The notes beneath the pieces are model-generated. The model saw only the letters and a list, made by a program, of their open reading frames with translations. It had not been told where the DNA came from and did not search any database. From Berberis thunbergii (lineage: Eukaryota > Streptophyta > Magnoliopsida > Ranunculales > Berberidaceae), in the NCBI GenBank assembly GCA_003290165.1, contig QNQO01000201.1, forward strand, positions 1,054,001 through 1,118,000: 64,000 nucleotides of DNA. Reading direction: 5' to 3'. Made by a program: the position numbers and the translations under genes. Shown piece after piece: positions 34,856 to 47,789 of the stretch (positions are counted from its first letter, which is position 1; each line of letters begins with the position of its first letter).

Positions 34856-37650
34856 ATGGATAACTCCAAATGCTCATCAAACTTCAGAAATCTGCCATAC
34901 AGTGGAAAGCCGTCAATGCTTCCTCCTAAGTGTCCATTGCCAAGCGTTTCTCCATCATATGCTGATTATAATTCTAGTTCTGCGCTGGGAGCTAAAGGAA
35001 TTCCATGGTCTCAGGAAGGAAATAGGCAACACCAACGTACTTCTTCTGAAAGCTTCTTAACAGAGGAGCAACCATCATGGGTTGAGGAACTGCTTGATGA
35101 GCCAGCAACACCTGTAAGAAGAGGCCATCGGCGGGCATCAAGTGACTCTTTTCCGTACATTGATGTAACAAATATGTCTAACACCATCAACATTCTTAAA
35201 AAGGAAAGCAACTGCAAAAGTGTACCATCTGTACCTTCAAGGTGCTCTGTAGACTTTGATTGCTATAGAGATATGCAACATGCTTCTTTCTGCAAAGAGC
35301 CTAATTCTTTTAGAAAACAGCAGAATGGGTCATGGGAATCATCTCTGTCCTTCACCTACCTAATTAGCCGTCCATATGCTAGCAGTAACAATATACTTAA
35401 GAGCTCAGGACCTTCATGTAATTCACAAGAATCAGATTTGATGCCTTCAACAACAACTAGGAAGCAAGATAAAAAAGAACCTGGTCTACGTTGTCAGACA
35501 TTTTCTGTTGACGGAAGAGATTGTTCTCATTCAAAGCCTTCAGCATCCGAGACTGATCCAAAGCGTGCTAAACAGTATGTCATCAAATCATTTTGCTAGT
35601 TCAGAATTTTAACCAAAGTAAAATAATAAAAATGAAAATAAATTAGAACAAAATAAAAATGCTTATATGCTTTCTTGTGAATGGCCGATCATTATCTTAA
35701 CCAACATACCTATGTTGGCATGTCATTAGCACATTTTGCTAGTACGGAAATTTTAACCAAAGTAAAAAGTAAAATAAAAATATAAAAAATAAAAATGCTT
35801 GTATGCTTTCTTGTGATTGGTTAATCATTGTCTTATTAACCAACATTAGCTGTTTTGCATGATTTTGTTATTATAAAACGAGTCTGATTGGTTATTTGCA
35901 AAAATTGAGCACTGTCAATAACTGTTTCCATGATGCATGCTTTTATTCTACCCTGCTAGATTTGGAATTTTTCTTTTTGAATGGATCCATTTGTAACGGT
36001 ACTCTTTTTTATTGTTTGGTGCTATAGTAATAAAATTCAAAGCATCTGAAATTTTGCCTGCCTCCTTTTAGTTTTGGATATTGGTTATTTAACTTGAATG
36101 TTCAAACTGAGTTTCAATTTCAACTAACTGAAAGCTCTCAAATGTATATTCTCTTACAGCCGATGAACTGATTCTGTTAATGTAGGTTTTATTGATATAA
36201 TTCCAAGAAATTAGACATACGGTGCCGCCTACAAATTTAGGGTAATGCCTTTTTTTAGCATAGTTACCAGTCAACTGTTCCTGATATGCTATATATTTTA
36301 TTAAAGGCAATTTGCTCAGCGTTCAAGGGTGCGGAAACTTCAGTACATAGCTGAGTTGGAAAGAAATGTGCAAGCTTTACAGGCAAGTCTTCGCAGCACT
36401 GCGCTTTTATTATCTGAAGAACAATTTTTTGCATGGAATAACTAAGTTTGGTTAATACTATTCTATCTGTAACTTACAGGCAGAAGGTTCTGAAGTTTCA
36501 GCTGAAATTGACTTTCTGAACCAGCAGAATCTATTTCTTGACATAAAGAACAAAGCTCTGAAACAACGGTTAGATAGCTTAGCCGAGGAGCATGTCATAA
36601 AGCGCAGTAAGTACTTTCTCTGTTAGTGTTCTGATTTAGTTTGCTACTTTACATTTGACTTTATCATATTTGCCAGGAACACCACACAAACAATGTATTC
36701 CAAAAAATTGACCAAGATAAAAGTTTTTTCAAATGCTATCGTTTTTTTGCATTGCGAATGGCTCACCAAATCATATAAATAAATTTGAAACTAAAAACCC
36801 ATGCAAATATCTGCATCTTATAAAAATTGTTTAAGAATATAACCTTTCTCCATTGTTGCTGCTAACTGAAGACCTCACTGATGTATGTCAAATTTTACAA
36901 ACTGCTGATTTTTTTGGGGAAAAACTGTATCTCAGGCAAATCATCCTCAGAAAAAGCCCGTTACATTTGAAACTTGTTTGTGTATTAGATGGAGTTCAAG
37001 TCAAATTTTCTGAGTCCTCGTGTCTTTATCACTATTTGAGTAATTACTCATTAGGCTGTTTTTGAATGAAAAATTATTGAACCTATCTTCTTCCAACTCT
37101 CTGTACCAGGTTAGGTTTCTTACTTTTCCACTTCAACATCTCTTCAGTCTTCCCTTGTATGCTAGTTTGTCATTTCTCGTATAAAAATGTATCTTTATCT
37201 CAGTGGATTCAAGTGAACAAACATATGTAAACAATAAAACTTCACCGACCATTAAACTAAGATATGAAAACAAAAGAAATACTTGGACACTGATCCTACT
37301 TCTCAAAATGATTTTTGTTTAAATTGACAAGAACATGGCTGGGTCAGTCATGTTGGAGGACACATCCCAACTACTTGTATGTTGGAATCCATACATTTAA
37401 AGTGACTGAAATCTTGTGAGCTTGTGGTTCAGTGGAGCAGGATCTATTGGAGAGAGAGGTTGCACGGCTTCAAAGCTTGTATAAGCAGCAGCAGCAGCAA
37501 CAACAACAACAACAACATAAACAGCAGAAACTACCAACTCATCGTCGTGCCACTAGCTGGGATCTTGATCTGCGATTCGCTAACCTGTCCATGAAACACA
37601 TGGAGAATGGTGCTGGTCATGACTCCGTTAGTGGTTCTCTTCACATATGA
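34856..37650 (+). CDS. bZIP-like protein, At4g06598/At1g58110 type, 379 aa
   Basis: Four coding exons: 34856-35574, 36307-36382, 36480-36606, 37433-37650; all join in frame to 1140 nt with TGA at the end. The start follows the family N-terminus (NSKCSSNFRNLPYSGK). Ser-rich blocks HQRTSSESFLTEEQPSWVEE and GHRRASSDSFPYID look like phosphorylation motifs. DPKRAKQ (234-240) leads straight into QFAQRSRVRKLQ, so about five basic-region residues, including the usual DNA-contact Asn, are absent compared with typical bZIPs. Zipper heptads are L257, L264, V271, L278, L285, L292, L299. A run of ten Gln (326-335) follows. Likely a nuclear dimerisation partner or atypical DNA binder (inference); the family itself is little characterised. 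The second coding intron has a GC donor. No lesion was seen. Confidence 0.88.
36383..36479 (+). other. GC-AG intron of the bZIP-like gene
   Basis: Exon 2 ends CAG and the intron begins GCAAGT, ending ACTTACAG. Using the nearby GT at 36387 would break the frame, while the GC site joins LQ to AEGSEVSAE exactly as the coiled coil requires. AG|GCAAGT is the strong consensus for natural GC donors. Intron length is 97 nt. Confidence 0.85.
37482..37530 (+). repeat. CAG/CAA repeat encoding polyglutamine
   Basis: In-frame CAGCAGCAGCAGCAACAACA-type tract in the last exon of the bZIP-like gene, giving ten consecutive Gln, then HKQQK. It is likely length-polymorphic. Confidence 0.9.
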
Positions 37651-38960
37651 CGCCGATGTTGATAGTGAGAACTGTTATTTACTCACCCACCACATTGGTT
37701 TGTGAAAATGATTCGTTTTGTGGAACCAAGCAGAGTACAATGTATCTCTGTGTCACCTAGCTGAGGTGCATAACTGCATGATTTTCCACTTACTGATAAT
37801 CTTCATTGGCACCTGAATGTCCCGGCTGGAAAAAGCACATTCCCTTTAGTTCTTTCTGGCAGAGGCCCATCTGAGGTGATGACTAAATTAGCTTCAATAT
37901 TTATGCTATTTGGCATTGTATGTCCTACTGTACTTGATTTTAGTGTACTTCCTGGAGTATTGTTTCATTGGATCTTAGAACCAAGTTTGAATGAATATTG
38001 TATTTCTAAGCATTGCGATGTATCTAGGACAGAATAATTACTACTATAAATAGCACAAAAAATGGTTTGGGGTTTGTGATTTTTTTTTTGAAAGGCTGGG
38101 GTTTGTGATTGAATCAAGCTATCGTCATAAACTGAGCTTGGTCCCATGGTTGATACCTGTGGTTTTCAACACGTGGGATAAAGATTCATTCCATCATCAT
38201 CTCAGTCTTCTCTTAACCAGAAGCTTAGGATTCTGCATTATATAATTCAATTCATGCCAACAAGTTGATTGTATTCTGGTCCACTGATTGTCATCTTCAA
38301 CATATATTCATATCCTCGAAGTTCATCATGTTATTTGAGTATCTTTTTACCATTGAAATATCGTACCCACCTTCCTCAAATTTCTTTTGCATTGCTTCAT
38401 AAAAATGATTGCAATCACATACGGGCTGCCAAGGTGAACAATGCGAAAAATACATTTGTTTTTACTTCAACTTTGCATTAATGGCAACCTCAATATCAAG
38501 TTAAATACTTTCGGATTACCATTCCCAAGTCCCCCAGTTATCCATAACGCGAATTTAAACCAATATCAGAACATTTCCATTCATGAATTTCTCTGTTTCA
38601 GCCTTGCTGGAAAAGTAAGCTTCCCGGGTGTGAACAACTTCGCCACCAAGCAAAATATAACCTTGCAATTATCAGTTATTAATAAATTACTACTTACTAT
38701 AACAAACTTTTTCTTTGAAAATTCATAAGATAGCAAATCTCTTTATGTAAAGCGTTTGTCAACAATCACATGTCAAATTACAAATCAATGCATAAGCTAC
38801 AAGGAATACATACAGATGTGTATAGATCTGTCCTTGCTGATCTCGAGTCTGCAAAAATGAGCAGCGGTTAAGTCAGGGACCACCATGGTAGTGGCCGAAG
38901 GCATTCCGATGCTTAAGTCAAATATCAGTGTAAGGAAGACTGAAGACTGTATATAAATTA
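37651..38960. other. 3' flank of the bZIP-like gene, no other feature seen
   Basis: Contains the expected 3' untranslated region. A duplicated GGTTTGTGATT(G)nGGCTGGGGTTTGTGATT segment lies near 38065-38110. No coding features were recognised. Confidence 0.5.
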
Positions 38961-39599
38961 CAATGTGTATGCGTACCTTTCTTCATCATTTCACCATCTT
39001 TCATACGAGTGTTTCCTCCTCAACTGTCCCTGCGATCGAGACCGTGATAGAGGGAGGAGATCTCGCATAAGATCTTGCCTATGCATGACTGAGTCTCTTC
39101 AGCACTTGACTCTGTTTAGGACCCAATGTTTGATTGGGCTAAGAGTTGATTTCGTTCGAGTAGACCTCAAGCCTGTGACAACTCTGAGATCAGTGTTCGG
39201 GCCTTATTGTCTTGGGCTAAGCCCTAAGATCTGTGCTTCTTGGGCTGGCGTGTCTTGGGCTTGGACACTTGGTTTACGAGCTAACAACAGTTTGTGAATG
39301 AGTTCGCTTGAGACCGCGCTGAAGCCTTTCTCGTGCTAGGGTTATCCCATGCTACGTGTACGACTGTGATTGTATGACTGATTGATGTTTCATCAGCTAC
39401 TCCACCCTGGTTAGTCAGTCTGCACACTGAGTCACTAACTGACAATGTGTGTGGTTCGTGGTATGCCATGATGGCATATTTTTTGCGCCTTTTTGACTTT
39501 TGCGCCACATTAATGTTTATGCAATAGCTAGGTAAACATATCCCCTTTGATCGAATCCTATATAAGCTTGCTTTGGGGGAGTTTTAACCTTTACCTTCT

Positions 39600-41200
39600 C
39601 AGAGCTTTTCTATGTTTTGTGTCGTGCTTTTCCGGCCTATTTGAGCTTGAGTTTCTATTCAATCATGTTTGCGCAACTTAATTTCTCGCGAGAGCAACAT
39701 CAAGGCCACTTAGACTTCTTTAGAAATTCATTATCCGAAGAGGACTTGACTGCCCTTTGTTGGCTACGAAATCCCCAGTGATCTAGAAGTGTCGCTCCTT
39801 TTGAAAAGGGATTGTCACTCTGTCCAATGGAGGGGCGCATCTGTATGTACAAGGTTATGTTTGAGGCTGGCTTGTGCTTCCATGTTCCTAATGTCATCTA
39901 GCGTTACTTGTCTTCTTTGGGCATTGCCCTAGCTTAGATAATGCCGAGTGGGTGGAGCATGCTGGTTGTTACTCTAATCCCGGTGAAGGATGTCAGACTC
40001 CACTTGTCAACGAAGTTGCTTCATTCTCTAACTTCCATTAGGATGAACAATCATGGCGTCTGCTGGTTGGTGAAGCCACACTGTCTAATTGGCCAGTTCG
40101 AGGATTTGGAGGATTGGTATGCCTCTATGAAGTCTTGGTATTTTTCCTTCGATGTATTGACTTTTTTACTCTACCGTCGATGCCTATTTTAGAAGTTATC
40201 CATCCAAATAATATTAGGTAGAATGAGCTATTTTTTGGTGAGGCTGCTGATTTGGGTCGTACTCTAGTCACGCCTATCGGTTCTTCTCCGGGCACCAAAA
40301 CCTAGACACATGGATTTCAGAAGAGAAAGGTGTCGAAGATGCCTACCCCGTCGGAGAAAAAAACCCTGGAGCGATTGCTTTCTCCCCCTCGTTGCTCTAA
40401 AAGGCTCAAGTTGGGATCCACTCCTTCTACTGCTCCCTAGATTGGGGATAGAGATGTTGTGAACCTGACCGTTGATGAGGAGTTTCCGAAAGCCCCGACT
40501 TATGCTAAAATGAAAATGGAGCGTGCGAATTTGGAGGTCGCTGCGTCCGACCTGCCTGCTGTAGAGGAACAACTCATTTATGAGAGCAATGTTGTGATCC
40601 TTCTACTAGTCTGAGAACTGGAGTATTGTCCAAGCCTCCTTCCACTATTGTTGATAAGGGGAAGCGGGTTGCTGAGTCTTCTCCCTCAGGAGGTGTGGGA
40701 GGAGAGAAGAGATTTGCTCCTAGTCCTGAGTCTTTTCGCATTGATGCTGGGGTCAGTTCCCATGCCCCAGAGGGTGCTCCCCTAAGCTCTGCCAGCAGTA
40801 TGTGCGACTTCAAGAGGTGGATCACACGGCTGTTATTGTTGATCTGATGAAAAATGATTTTCTCTTGAATGGATGACTAGCTACCATTGGAGAAGGTGGC
40901 TACGAGGGAGCACCTCAATCACGAGCAACAACTTTTGATGCTAGTAAGTTGACAACTCAGTTGTTTTATCACTTAGTTTTTTCGTTGTGCTTTATTGTTT
41001 ATACCCATGCGTTGTTTTTCAATCAAGGGATGACTCACCTGACTCATGTTGGTATGGCGGGTACTAAGGTCGAGTCTGTACGAGACATGCTCTTTTCCTT
41101 GAAGACAAAGTCAGGTGAGCCATCCCTTGCTGATGCTCGTAGGGAGGCAGATTCGCTGACCGAGCGGTTGGTTGCTCAGGCTGATCTGGAGGCCTAGTTG
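39600..41200 (+). pseudogene. Decayed gypsy gag-like region (PF04195-type)
   Basis: Short blocks in shifting frames resemble the N-terminal domain that plant databases call putative gypsy-type transposon: EGRICMYKVMFEAGLCFHVP and SLGIALA with stops (39829-39930), MPSGWSMLVV with a residual helical region (39941-40190), then an acidic hinge (DEEFPKAPTYAKMK), a low-complexity PSGGVGGEKR region (40626-40800) and a coiled-coil-like end (SLADARREADSLTERLVAQ, about 41115-41190). Many stops are present. The family assignment is from memory of the layout and needs a profile search. No LTRs were recognised. Confidence 0.5.
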
Positions 41201-41762
41201 TCTGAAGCCCACTAGAGTATGACAAACGGCCTAGACTTTATAATATACCTCAATTCTGAATAGGATTTGGGTTGTTGAGGACGCATTTTGTCTAAACAAG
41301 CTAAGCTCATGTACTCCTCTGGCTCAGTCCTTGAGAGGAACTGAGCTGGGAATAAGTCTTTTGCGCCTATTTGGGCTAGACTTTATAATATACTTCAATC
41401 TTTAATAAGAGTTAGGTTGTTGAGTAATCATCTTTGCCCGAAAGGGTTAGACTCATGTGTAGCGGATTAGGTCACTTATTGGGTGAGTCATTTGTATCTT
41501 GAACATACACAACCTCTTTGCGCCATCTTGGTCCCTCAGTCTATACTATTCTGATGCGGTGAGTCGTCAATGGAGTGGACTCGGTCCGCCTGGGTGTCGT
41601 TATCCTTCAAGTGGATAAGCTTCATTAGAGTAGTGAACTATCTGTGGATTGGACTCGATCCGATGCGTCGTACCTTGCCTCATTGGTGAACTTGGTCACT
41701 TGTACAACGAGTAATCATGGCCTTCAGTGGGGCTAGGTTCGTCCACTTGTGCGCCATTTCGG

Positions 41763-42340
41763 CACTACTACAAAAAATGGGCAATTTTGGCGGATTATAT
41801 ATGACACTAAAGGCATACTCCTGGCGTAGGAAAACCTATATCCGCCAAGAAAATGTTGTAGTGGAAGATATAATTTCTGCTGACAATATTGGCGCCGGGA
41901 AAGGGATTGTCTCGAGGGATAATTCCCTATTTTTGATAAAAGGATAAGTCCTTTAATCCGCCAGGAATAATTTTAAATCTGACAAAAAAAAAAAGATATC
42001 CGCCAGCACAACGTAGTAGCAGATATAAATGACAGAGAAAATGATTGGGCGACACATATATACGCCGACTATAAATTTATAAATGTCAGAGCTTCAGAAT
42101 GGGCGACACGTGTATATTCCATGAATGAGTTTATAACCGCCAAGAATTTAAAATGGGCGACACCTGTATCCGTTGGGAATTTAATATTATTCGCCAGAAC
42201 TTCAATATATCCGCTAGGAATGAGTTTATAACAGCCATGGAATTTAATATTGTACGCCAGGAATGAGTCTATAACCACCATGAAATTTTGCTCATTATCC
42301 GCCAGAACTTTACTATTATCTGCCAAGAAGTTTTGTAAGC
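41763..42340 (-). repeat. CACTA terminus and subterminal repeat array
   Basis: CACTACTACAAAAAATGGGC terminus plus at least eight copies of a CCGCCA(R)GAA-like motif in alternating spacing, several paired with GAGTTTATAAC. Such arrays bind the TNPA-like protein in En/Spm elements. Confidence 0.75.
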
Positions 42341-42461
42341 ATTTAAAATAATATGTTTTGCAGCTGATCTAAAAATATTATTAATATAAAACAAAATGTC
42401 ACATATATCCGGCGTCTCAAATATGTGTCATACATCTTCGCCATGAACAAAAAACAAATAA

Positions 42462-43510
42462 CTAAAAAACACATCGTACATCTGCCATTAAATATAAGCA
42501 GACAATCCAATCAACTACCTGAACTTGAACCTGAATGTGTCCTTGATCCTCCAGGCTAATCATATATGCATTAGACATATTACCAAAAAGCAGTCCACTG
42601 AATCCACCTAATGGAACACCGATAAAATGATGAGAGTCAGAAGAATGCTGTGAGGGTGGCACGAAAGGCATATGTCCAATAGGATGCATCGAATACATAG
42701 GGTAAAGAGGCTGAAATGGTTGACTTTCTCCTGACTGGTGTGATGGTTGAAAGCTTTGCATGGTTTCCCACGACTGCATAGCATGCATGAACATCATCAT
42801 CATTGTTTGTTGTTGTTGTTGTTGTTGTTGCTGCTGCTAAGCCCATGACTCCTCCAGTTCCTTCTGCATAGCCTCATGTTTGGTCTTCATTTCTAGGCAC
42901 TGAGACTCCAAGAAGGCTTCTCTAGTCTTTGATGTCTTCTTGATGAATTGTTGGCGCTAACCAAGGCACAAGGCACCAAATCAGAAGTCACATCATTTCC
43001 ATAGTCCTGAACTCCATTTCGAGTCTTAGGACCCATCCGCTCCACTTAAACTTGTGTGCTAAGCTCGTCCGAGTCTTCCACTCCATCATCAATTCGAGAT
43101 TGAAGGAAATTATCCATGGAAACCAGCAAACACATATTTATAACTATTAATAATTAAGAAAATTAAAAATATAATATAAACTAGTAGAGAATCAAAATCT
43201 TAATTAATAACAAACACCCCTTTCAGTTGCGATGGCTTATCAATCCAAGAATCATCTTTCCTTGTGTGGGTGAAACGAAAGAAAGAAAGAGGATCAATAA
43301 ATTCTCCACGCATTTTCTTCGACATACGAACATGAAGAACCAAAAAATAATTACATCATATTTTGTACATTAATAAAAATGACATAATAAAAGGAAAAAA
43401 ATACACATACATAATCTTTTCGAGCATGTGCATATGACTTCGATTCAGATATATGACACATCGTTTGCTTAGCACAACTATATTCTTTCCCAATTTCTCC
43501 TAAAAAAAAG
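42462..43510 (-). pseudogene. TNPA-like second ORF of the outer CACTA (Transposase_24 type)
   Basis: Minus-strand exon-like pieces in order: CAKQTMCHISESKSYAHARKDY (43412-43500; family HTSGSKSFA motif), SKKMRGEFIDPLSFFRFTHT, then RKDDSWIDKP (43225-43330; family THTRKDG.WVD motif), and QQFIKKTSKTREAFLESQCL, then EMKTKHEAMQKELEESWA (42839-42956) followed by a TAG and a Gln-rich run into MMMMFMHAMQSW. The last frame runs to 42462. This is the layout of plant Ptta/En-Spm proteins. A stop and missing segments show decay. Confidence 0.7.
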
Positions 43511-45149
43511 AAAAAAAATGAATGAATTCAAATTAAACAAGACAACATTCTGTGAATTACAAAAATCTGAACTTTGTGAAACTAAAATATATAAATATCT
43601 AAAATATGAAAGTACTACTTCAAGTTGTACAATTCTAAAATGTTTCCAAATCAAATAACATTTACTAATGCACACAATAAATCATGATGAAGCCACTACT
43701 AAAGCACTACTTTGCTGATGCATTTATTCAAGCAAATAACATTTACTAAAGCACTACTTTACTGATGCATTTTGAGGATGATAAAGCCAAAATTATGTTT
43801 CGATAGGAGGTTTAGTACTTTCATGTTTCACATACTCTTAAATTGTAACTTTACAGATTTATACATACACACAATAAGTCATCGTGAATATATGCTGAAC
43901 AAATTAGTTTAACATTCTATACTGTCAATAATAAGAATTTAGACAACCAGAAAACCAAAAAACAGAAGCCACCAAAACAGATAGAAAACTAAAACGAAAC
44001 TCACAATTACAACACCCTGACATGGTAAAACAGATAGAAAACCCAAAAAACCCAATATGCAGTCCCTGACTCGAGCACCACTAGTGAAATCTATAATCTA
44101 TAACACCAAAATAGATACCATAACTCCAAAACAGCAATTAACATTGACAATTATAACACCGTTACATGGTAACACCCTGCAAATAGTGGACTACAAAATC
44201 GACCTGCAAGTGTACCATAGCACCATGTATAGCCAGGGACGGACCTACTAAGGGGCTTGTGGGGCACTACAAAAAAAAGTAAATTCAGCAATAGCATTTT
44301 ACCATTGCTAAGTATTAAAAAAGCGTAGCTGAAATGAATCAGCAACCGCTCAACGACCGTTGCAATACCGTAGCTATATGAATTGTCGCTCCAGTATAAT
44401 AGCAACGATGTACTAATCCGTGGCTATCTGACAACGGTTTATAACCGTCGCTAAGTTGCAAAAACTCCGTCGCTAAACCAATTTGAATTTCAAGGTTTTA
44501 TTTGAGACAACAGTACTGGCGACAACTTTTAAAATTTTTGAGATGGCTAAGGCTGTCGCAAACTGACAAAATAGAGACGGTATTTGCCATGGCTATCTGG
44601 TGATGACTTCAAACCATTGCTAAGTTGCAAATTCTGAGACGGCTGAAACTGTATCAAATTGACAAAATAGAGACAACACTTGCCGTGGCTATCTTGCAAC
44701 AGTTTCTGACCGTCGCTAAGTTGGCCAAAATAGAGACTACATTTGCCGTTGCTAACGCTAACTTGTTGTAGCTAAAAAAATTACTAATGAAAATTCATTT
44801 TTTTTTAATGGAATTCGTTCTTTTTATTAATTTTCAGATTTCTCATTGCCTTTTTTTTGTCATTCAGAAAAAACATTTCAAACTTGAACACAATTATATT
44901 AATTTTCACCGTAAATGATTACTAATACACTAACCTTGTTCGTATAATCAATAATTTTTCCATCACACAAAATACAAGTTATAACCTTAAATTGAAATTA
45001 TATATATATGATTCGGGGGGCTACATAAGCAGAAAAATTACATGGATTAACAATAAGGATAAACTAAAACTGACCAGTTTTGAATCAAGGTTTAACAAAA
45101 AACAACAAAAAGGATTTTGGAAAGAAAAATCCAGAGTGTCCATGCCATT

Positions 45150-45687
45150 TCAATCTTAATAAAATTTTCTCCCCGTTCAAATTCAAAGCGTCTGCAAGTT
45201 TCAAAGAAATCAAACAATCTTTCAACCTGCAGAAAAACGAAGGCAGTTCATCAGTTTAAAGAATGCTGAAACTGGTTAGAAAAAGAAAAAAAAATGACTG
45301 GGAATAGCTGTTTGCAAATATTTAATGATCAGAAAACATGTTTTGTGATAGCATCTACCTGATTTGTTGCTTTCTTATAAATTCAAGTGCTCTAACAACA
45401 TCATCTTGCTGCTTCTCAAAGAACTGTTTCAAGAATGACCTTAGCATAATGATATTGTAAGAAAGAGATGTCAGGCATTTAACCTTACCTTGTCAACCAA
45501 ATTGAGGATAACATTATGTATTGCAGTATGAATATTCACACATTCGCTTGAAACCTAGAGAATAAAAAGACATAAGAGATCAACACAAGAAGAAAGCAAC
45601 AACCAAAAACCCATTTGTGATACTAAGCAATGCTTACCAGCGAAAGTAATATAGAATCACACTATTATAGACAACTGTTCCTTGTGG
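45150..45687 (-). pseudogene. Captured ANTH-domain (AP180/CALM-like) gene fragment
   Basis: Exon-like blocks with splice signals on the minus strand: 45687-45638 (PQGTVVYNSVIL, acceptor GCAG, donor GTAAGC), 45554-45489 (VSSECVNIHTAIHNVILNLV, then DK; acceptor CTAG, donor GTAAGG), 45423-45359 (FFEKQQDDVVRALEFIRKQQ, then I; donor GTAGAT) and 45226 to about 45150 (VERLFDFFETCRRFEFERGE, then NFIKIE). They match consecutive parts of plant clathrin-assembly ANTH domains (..INLVDKFFEM..A..AL.IY....Q...LS.FYE.C..L...RGE.FIKIE). Introns are retained, so capture was of genomic DNA. Phase errors between blocks 3 and 4 and loss after VIL show decay. Host role of the parent: phosphoinositide-binding adaptor in endocytosis. 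Confidence 0.7.
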
Positions 45688-46972
45688 CTGCAACAATATT
45701 CCATAAGCAACATTCAGCTCAAAGCACATAAATAATACATAGAATGTTTGTGCGTGGCAAAAAAAACCACATTTTTGAACCTATAGGACTTTCTTTTCAT
45801 AGGGTCTACAATGTATCCAACATGTGCACAACTTCTAAACTCAAATCAAAATAACATAAATGACAACTCTTGATACCATCATCAAGAGGGGCCTTAATTT
45901 CATTTCAAAATCAATATTACATGGTCCAAAGAATAATCCAAAACGAGAACTGTTGACAACGGAAAGAGTGAACATGGCTGCAAAAGACAACATTGCCTCC
46001 CTCCAATAACATGAACGTACTTTTAAATTTATATACTTTGTATCTAAGAAATATACAAATCCAATATTGCATAACAATTATAATAATCAACAAAGTACTT
46101 TTATGTTGAGCCCTGTTCCCCTTATTTTGAGTTTAATATTTGAAAATTCACATTCACATTCACATGAACCAAACACTAATCCTCACTCTTATTCGATTAC
46201 AAAGTCTATCTTGTATTATCAATTTATCATTTTTTTTGCCTTGCTTATTCTTGGTTTACTTTGTCCATGGACAAGTATCCAACATCCCATATGCTAGTCT
46301 AGGAAATACAATAAGTTAGAAATTAAGAAACGGAGGTTCATAAAAAGAATGTGAGACTTTATGCAAGACAATTTACAGGTATCTCCATTCAAAATGAGCA
46401 AAAACATATTATTTATCTTGAATAGGTCTAAATTACATGCAATTGTATACACTGTCCAATACTTAAAAGGAGTTCCATGCGTGCTTACATACCTATTCTA
46501 TTCATTGTCAAGATATATAAGCTTTAGTTATAATGAGGTTGAGATCAGCAAAAACTTGCACAACTTCAAGCAGTATTCCATTCTAGTTTGTACTATCAAC
46601 CTTTGATGAGAAACAAAAAGTACATGACAATAAGTTCATGAACAAAACCAAATAAATTACAAAGCAAATATAAACAACCAAATACATAAAAGAGAAAGGA
46701 AACAAGGTGAATCCAGATCACTTTTGCACTCTTACTGGTGACATTGTCAATCACAAACCTGAAGCAGAGTAAATCTCAATTTGGGCACTTTTTAAAATAG
46801 ACTTATTTACTGATGGATGGAAAAGAAGAAAGTACACAACTAGGTGGGTTCATCCTTCGAATTAACTTCTATACAAAAAGGCGAACCTCACCAATCAACA
46901 AGAAGGGACACAAACAAATATATTATTATGAAATCTCTATTTAAGACTACTAAACAATAAAATCAATAATAC

Positions 46973-47566
46973 CTAACTTTGCAGCCAAAACCACATATGC
47001 ATGACCAGCCGATCCGAACACCTTACTCTCACGTCTTTACTCATTCTCAATCTGCTACAACAAAATTGAATGTAAATTAAAACTAGTTCCACTTCATTTC
47101 ATACACTCCAATCAACGAATAACTTACTACACATTACAAATCATAAGTACCAAGTAATTTGGGAAACACCATGTTTTACAGTGAATCAACTTCTAGTTCA
47201 AGGACAAGAAGCAATGAACTAACAACCGTACCTGAGACATGATAATCAGGCCACCCTTAGTCTCGAACAACTTTTCTCTTTTCATCATTCCCACAATCTT
47301 CCCTGTGAACCCTTGCATTGCCATCTAAAACACCAAATATATACTTTGAGAAAATAAAAATACATAAATCAAGTGCAAGTAAATAAAATAGAAATTGCTC
47401 TGTTTTTTTTTCATTTCTATTTTTGTGTGTAGCTTGGCATAATTACTTGAGAAGGAAAATAGAAAATAAAATAAAATTGGGGAAGATAGTGACCTTGAAA
47501 GGCTCATTATCTGTTCTAAAGCTGATTCCCGGAACATACTTCAAGTTCAACCAAATAGGAAATCCT
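46973..47566 (-). pseudogene. Captured beta-galactosidase (GH35) gene fragment
   Basis: Three consecutive exons on the minus strand. 47566-47494: GFPIWL, an extra NL, then [16 protein letters not shown]. 47324-47232: 31 codons [20 protein letters not shown], then [11 protein letters not shown]. 47051-46973: IENE, a stop (TAA), then ESKVFGSAGHAYVVLAAKL. All have AG/GT borders and introns. The junction recreates the GH35 active-site signature GGP[LIVM]2xxQxENE[FY], with P changed to L and the final Y to a stop. The parent gene would encode a cell-wall beta-galactosidase; this copy cannot. Confidence 0.85.
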
Positions 47567-47789
47567 CTGCAGAAAATGAAAAACGCATCAGCATGGATCT
47601 TCGTTCTGCTGAATTCTTACTAAACTAATGCCATAAATATATCAGAATCAATTTTGTGAGGAAAAACAGCAGTTCATCTCAAACAGGTTTGACTCTGAAA
47701 AAACTTTGTAGAATTGTTTTTTATTTTAGAAAAAAACACTTAACCCTTTTTAAATTAAGTACTTACACTTCCAATTGGCATATTAATTG

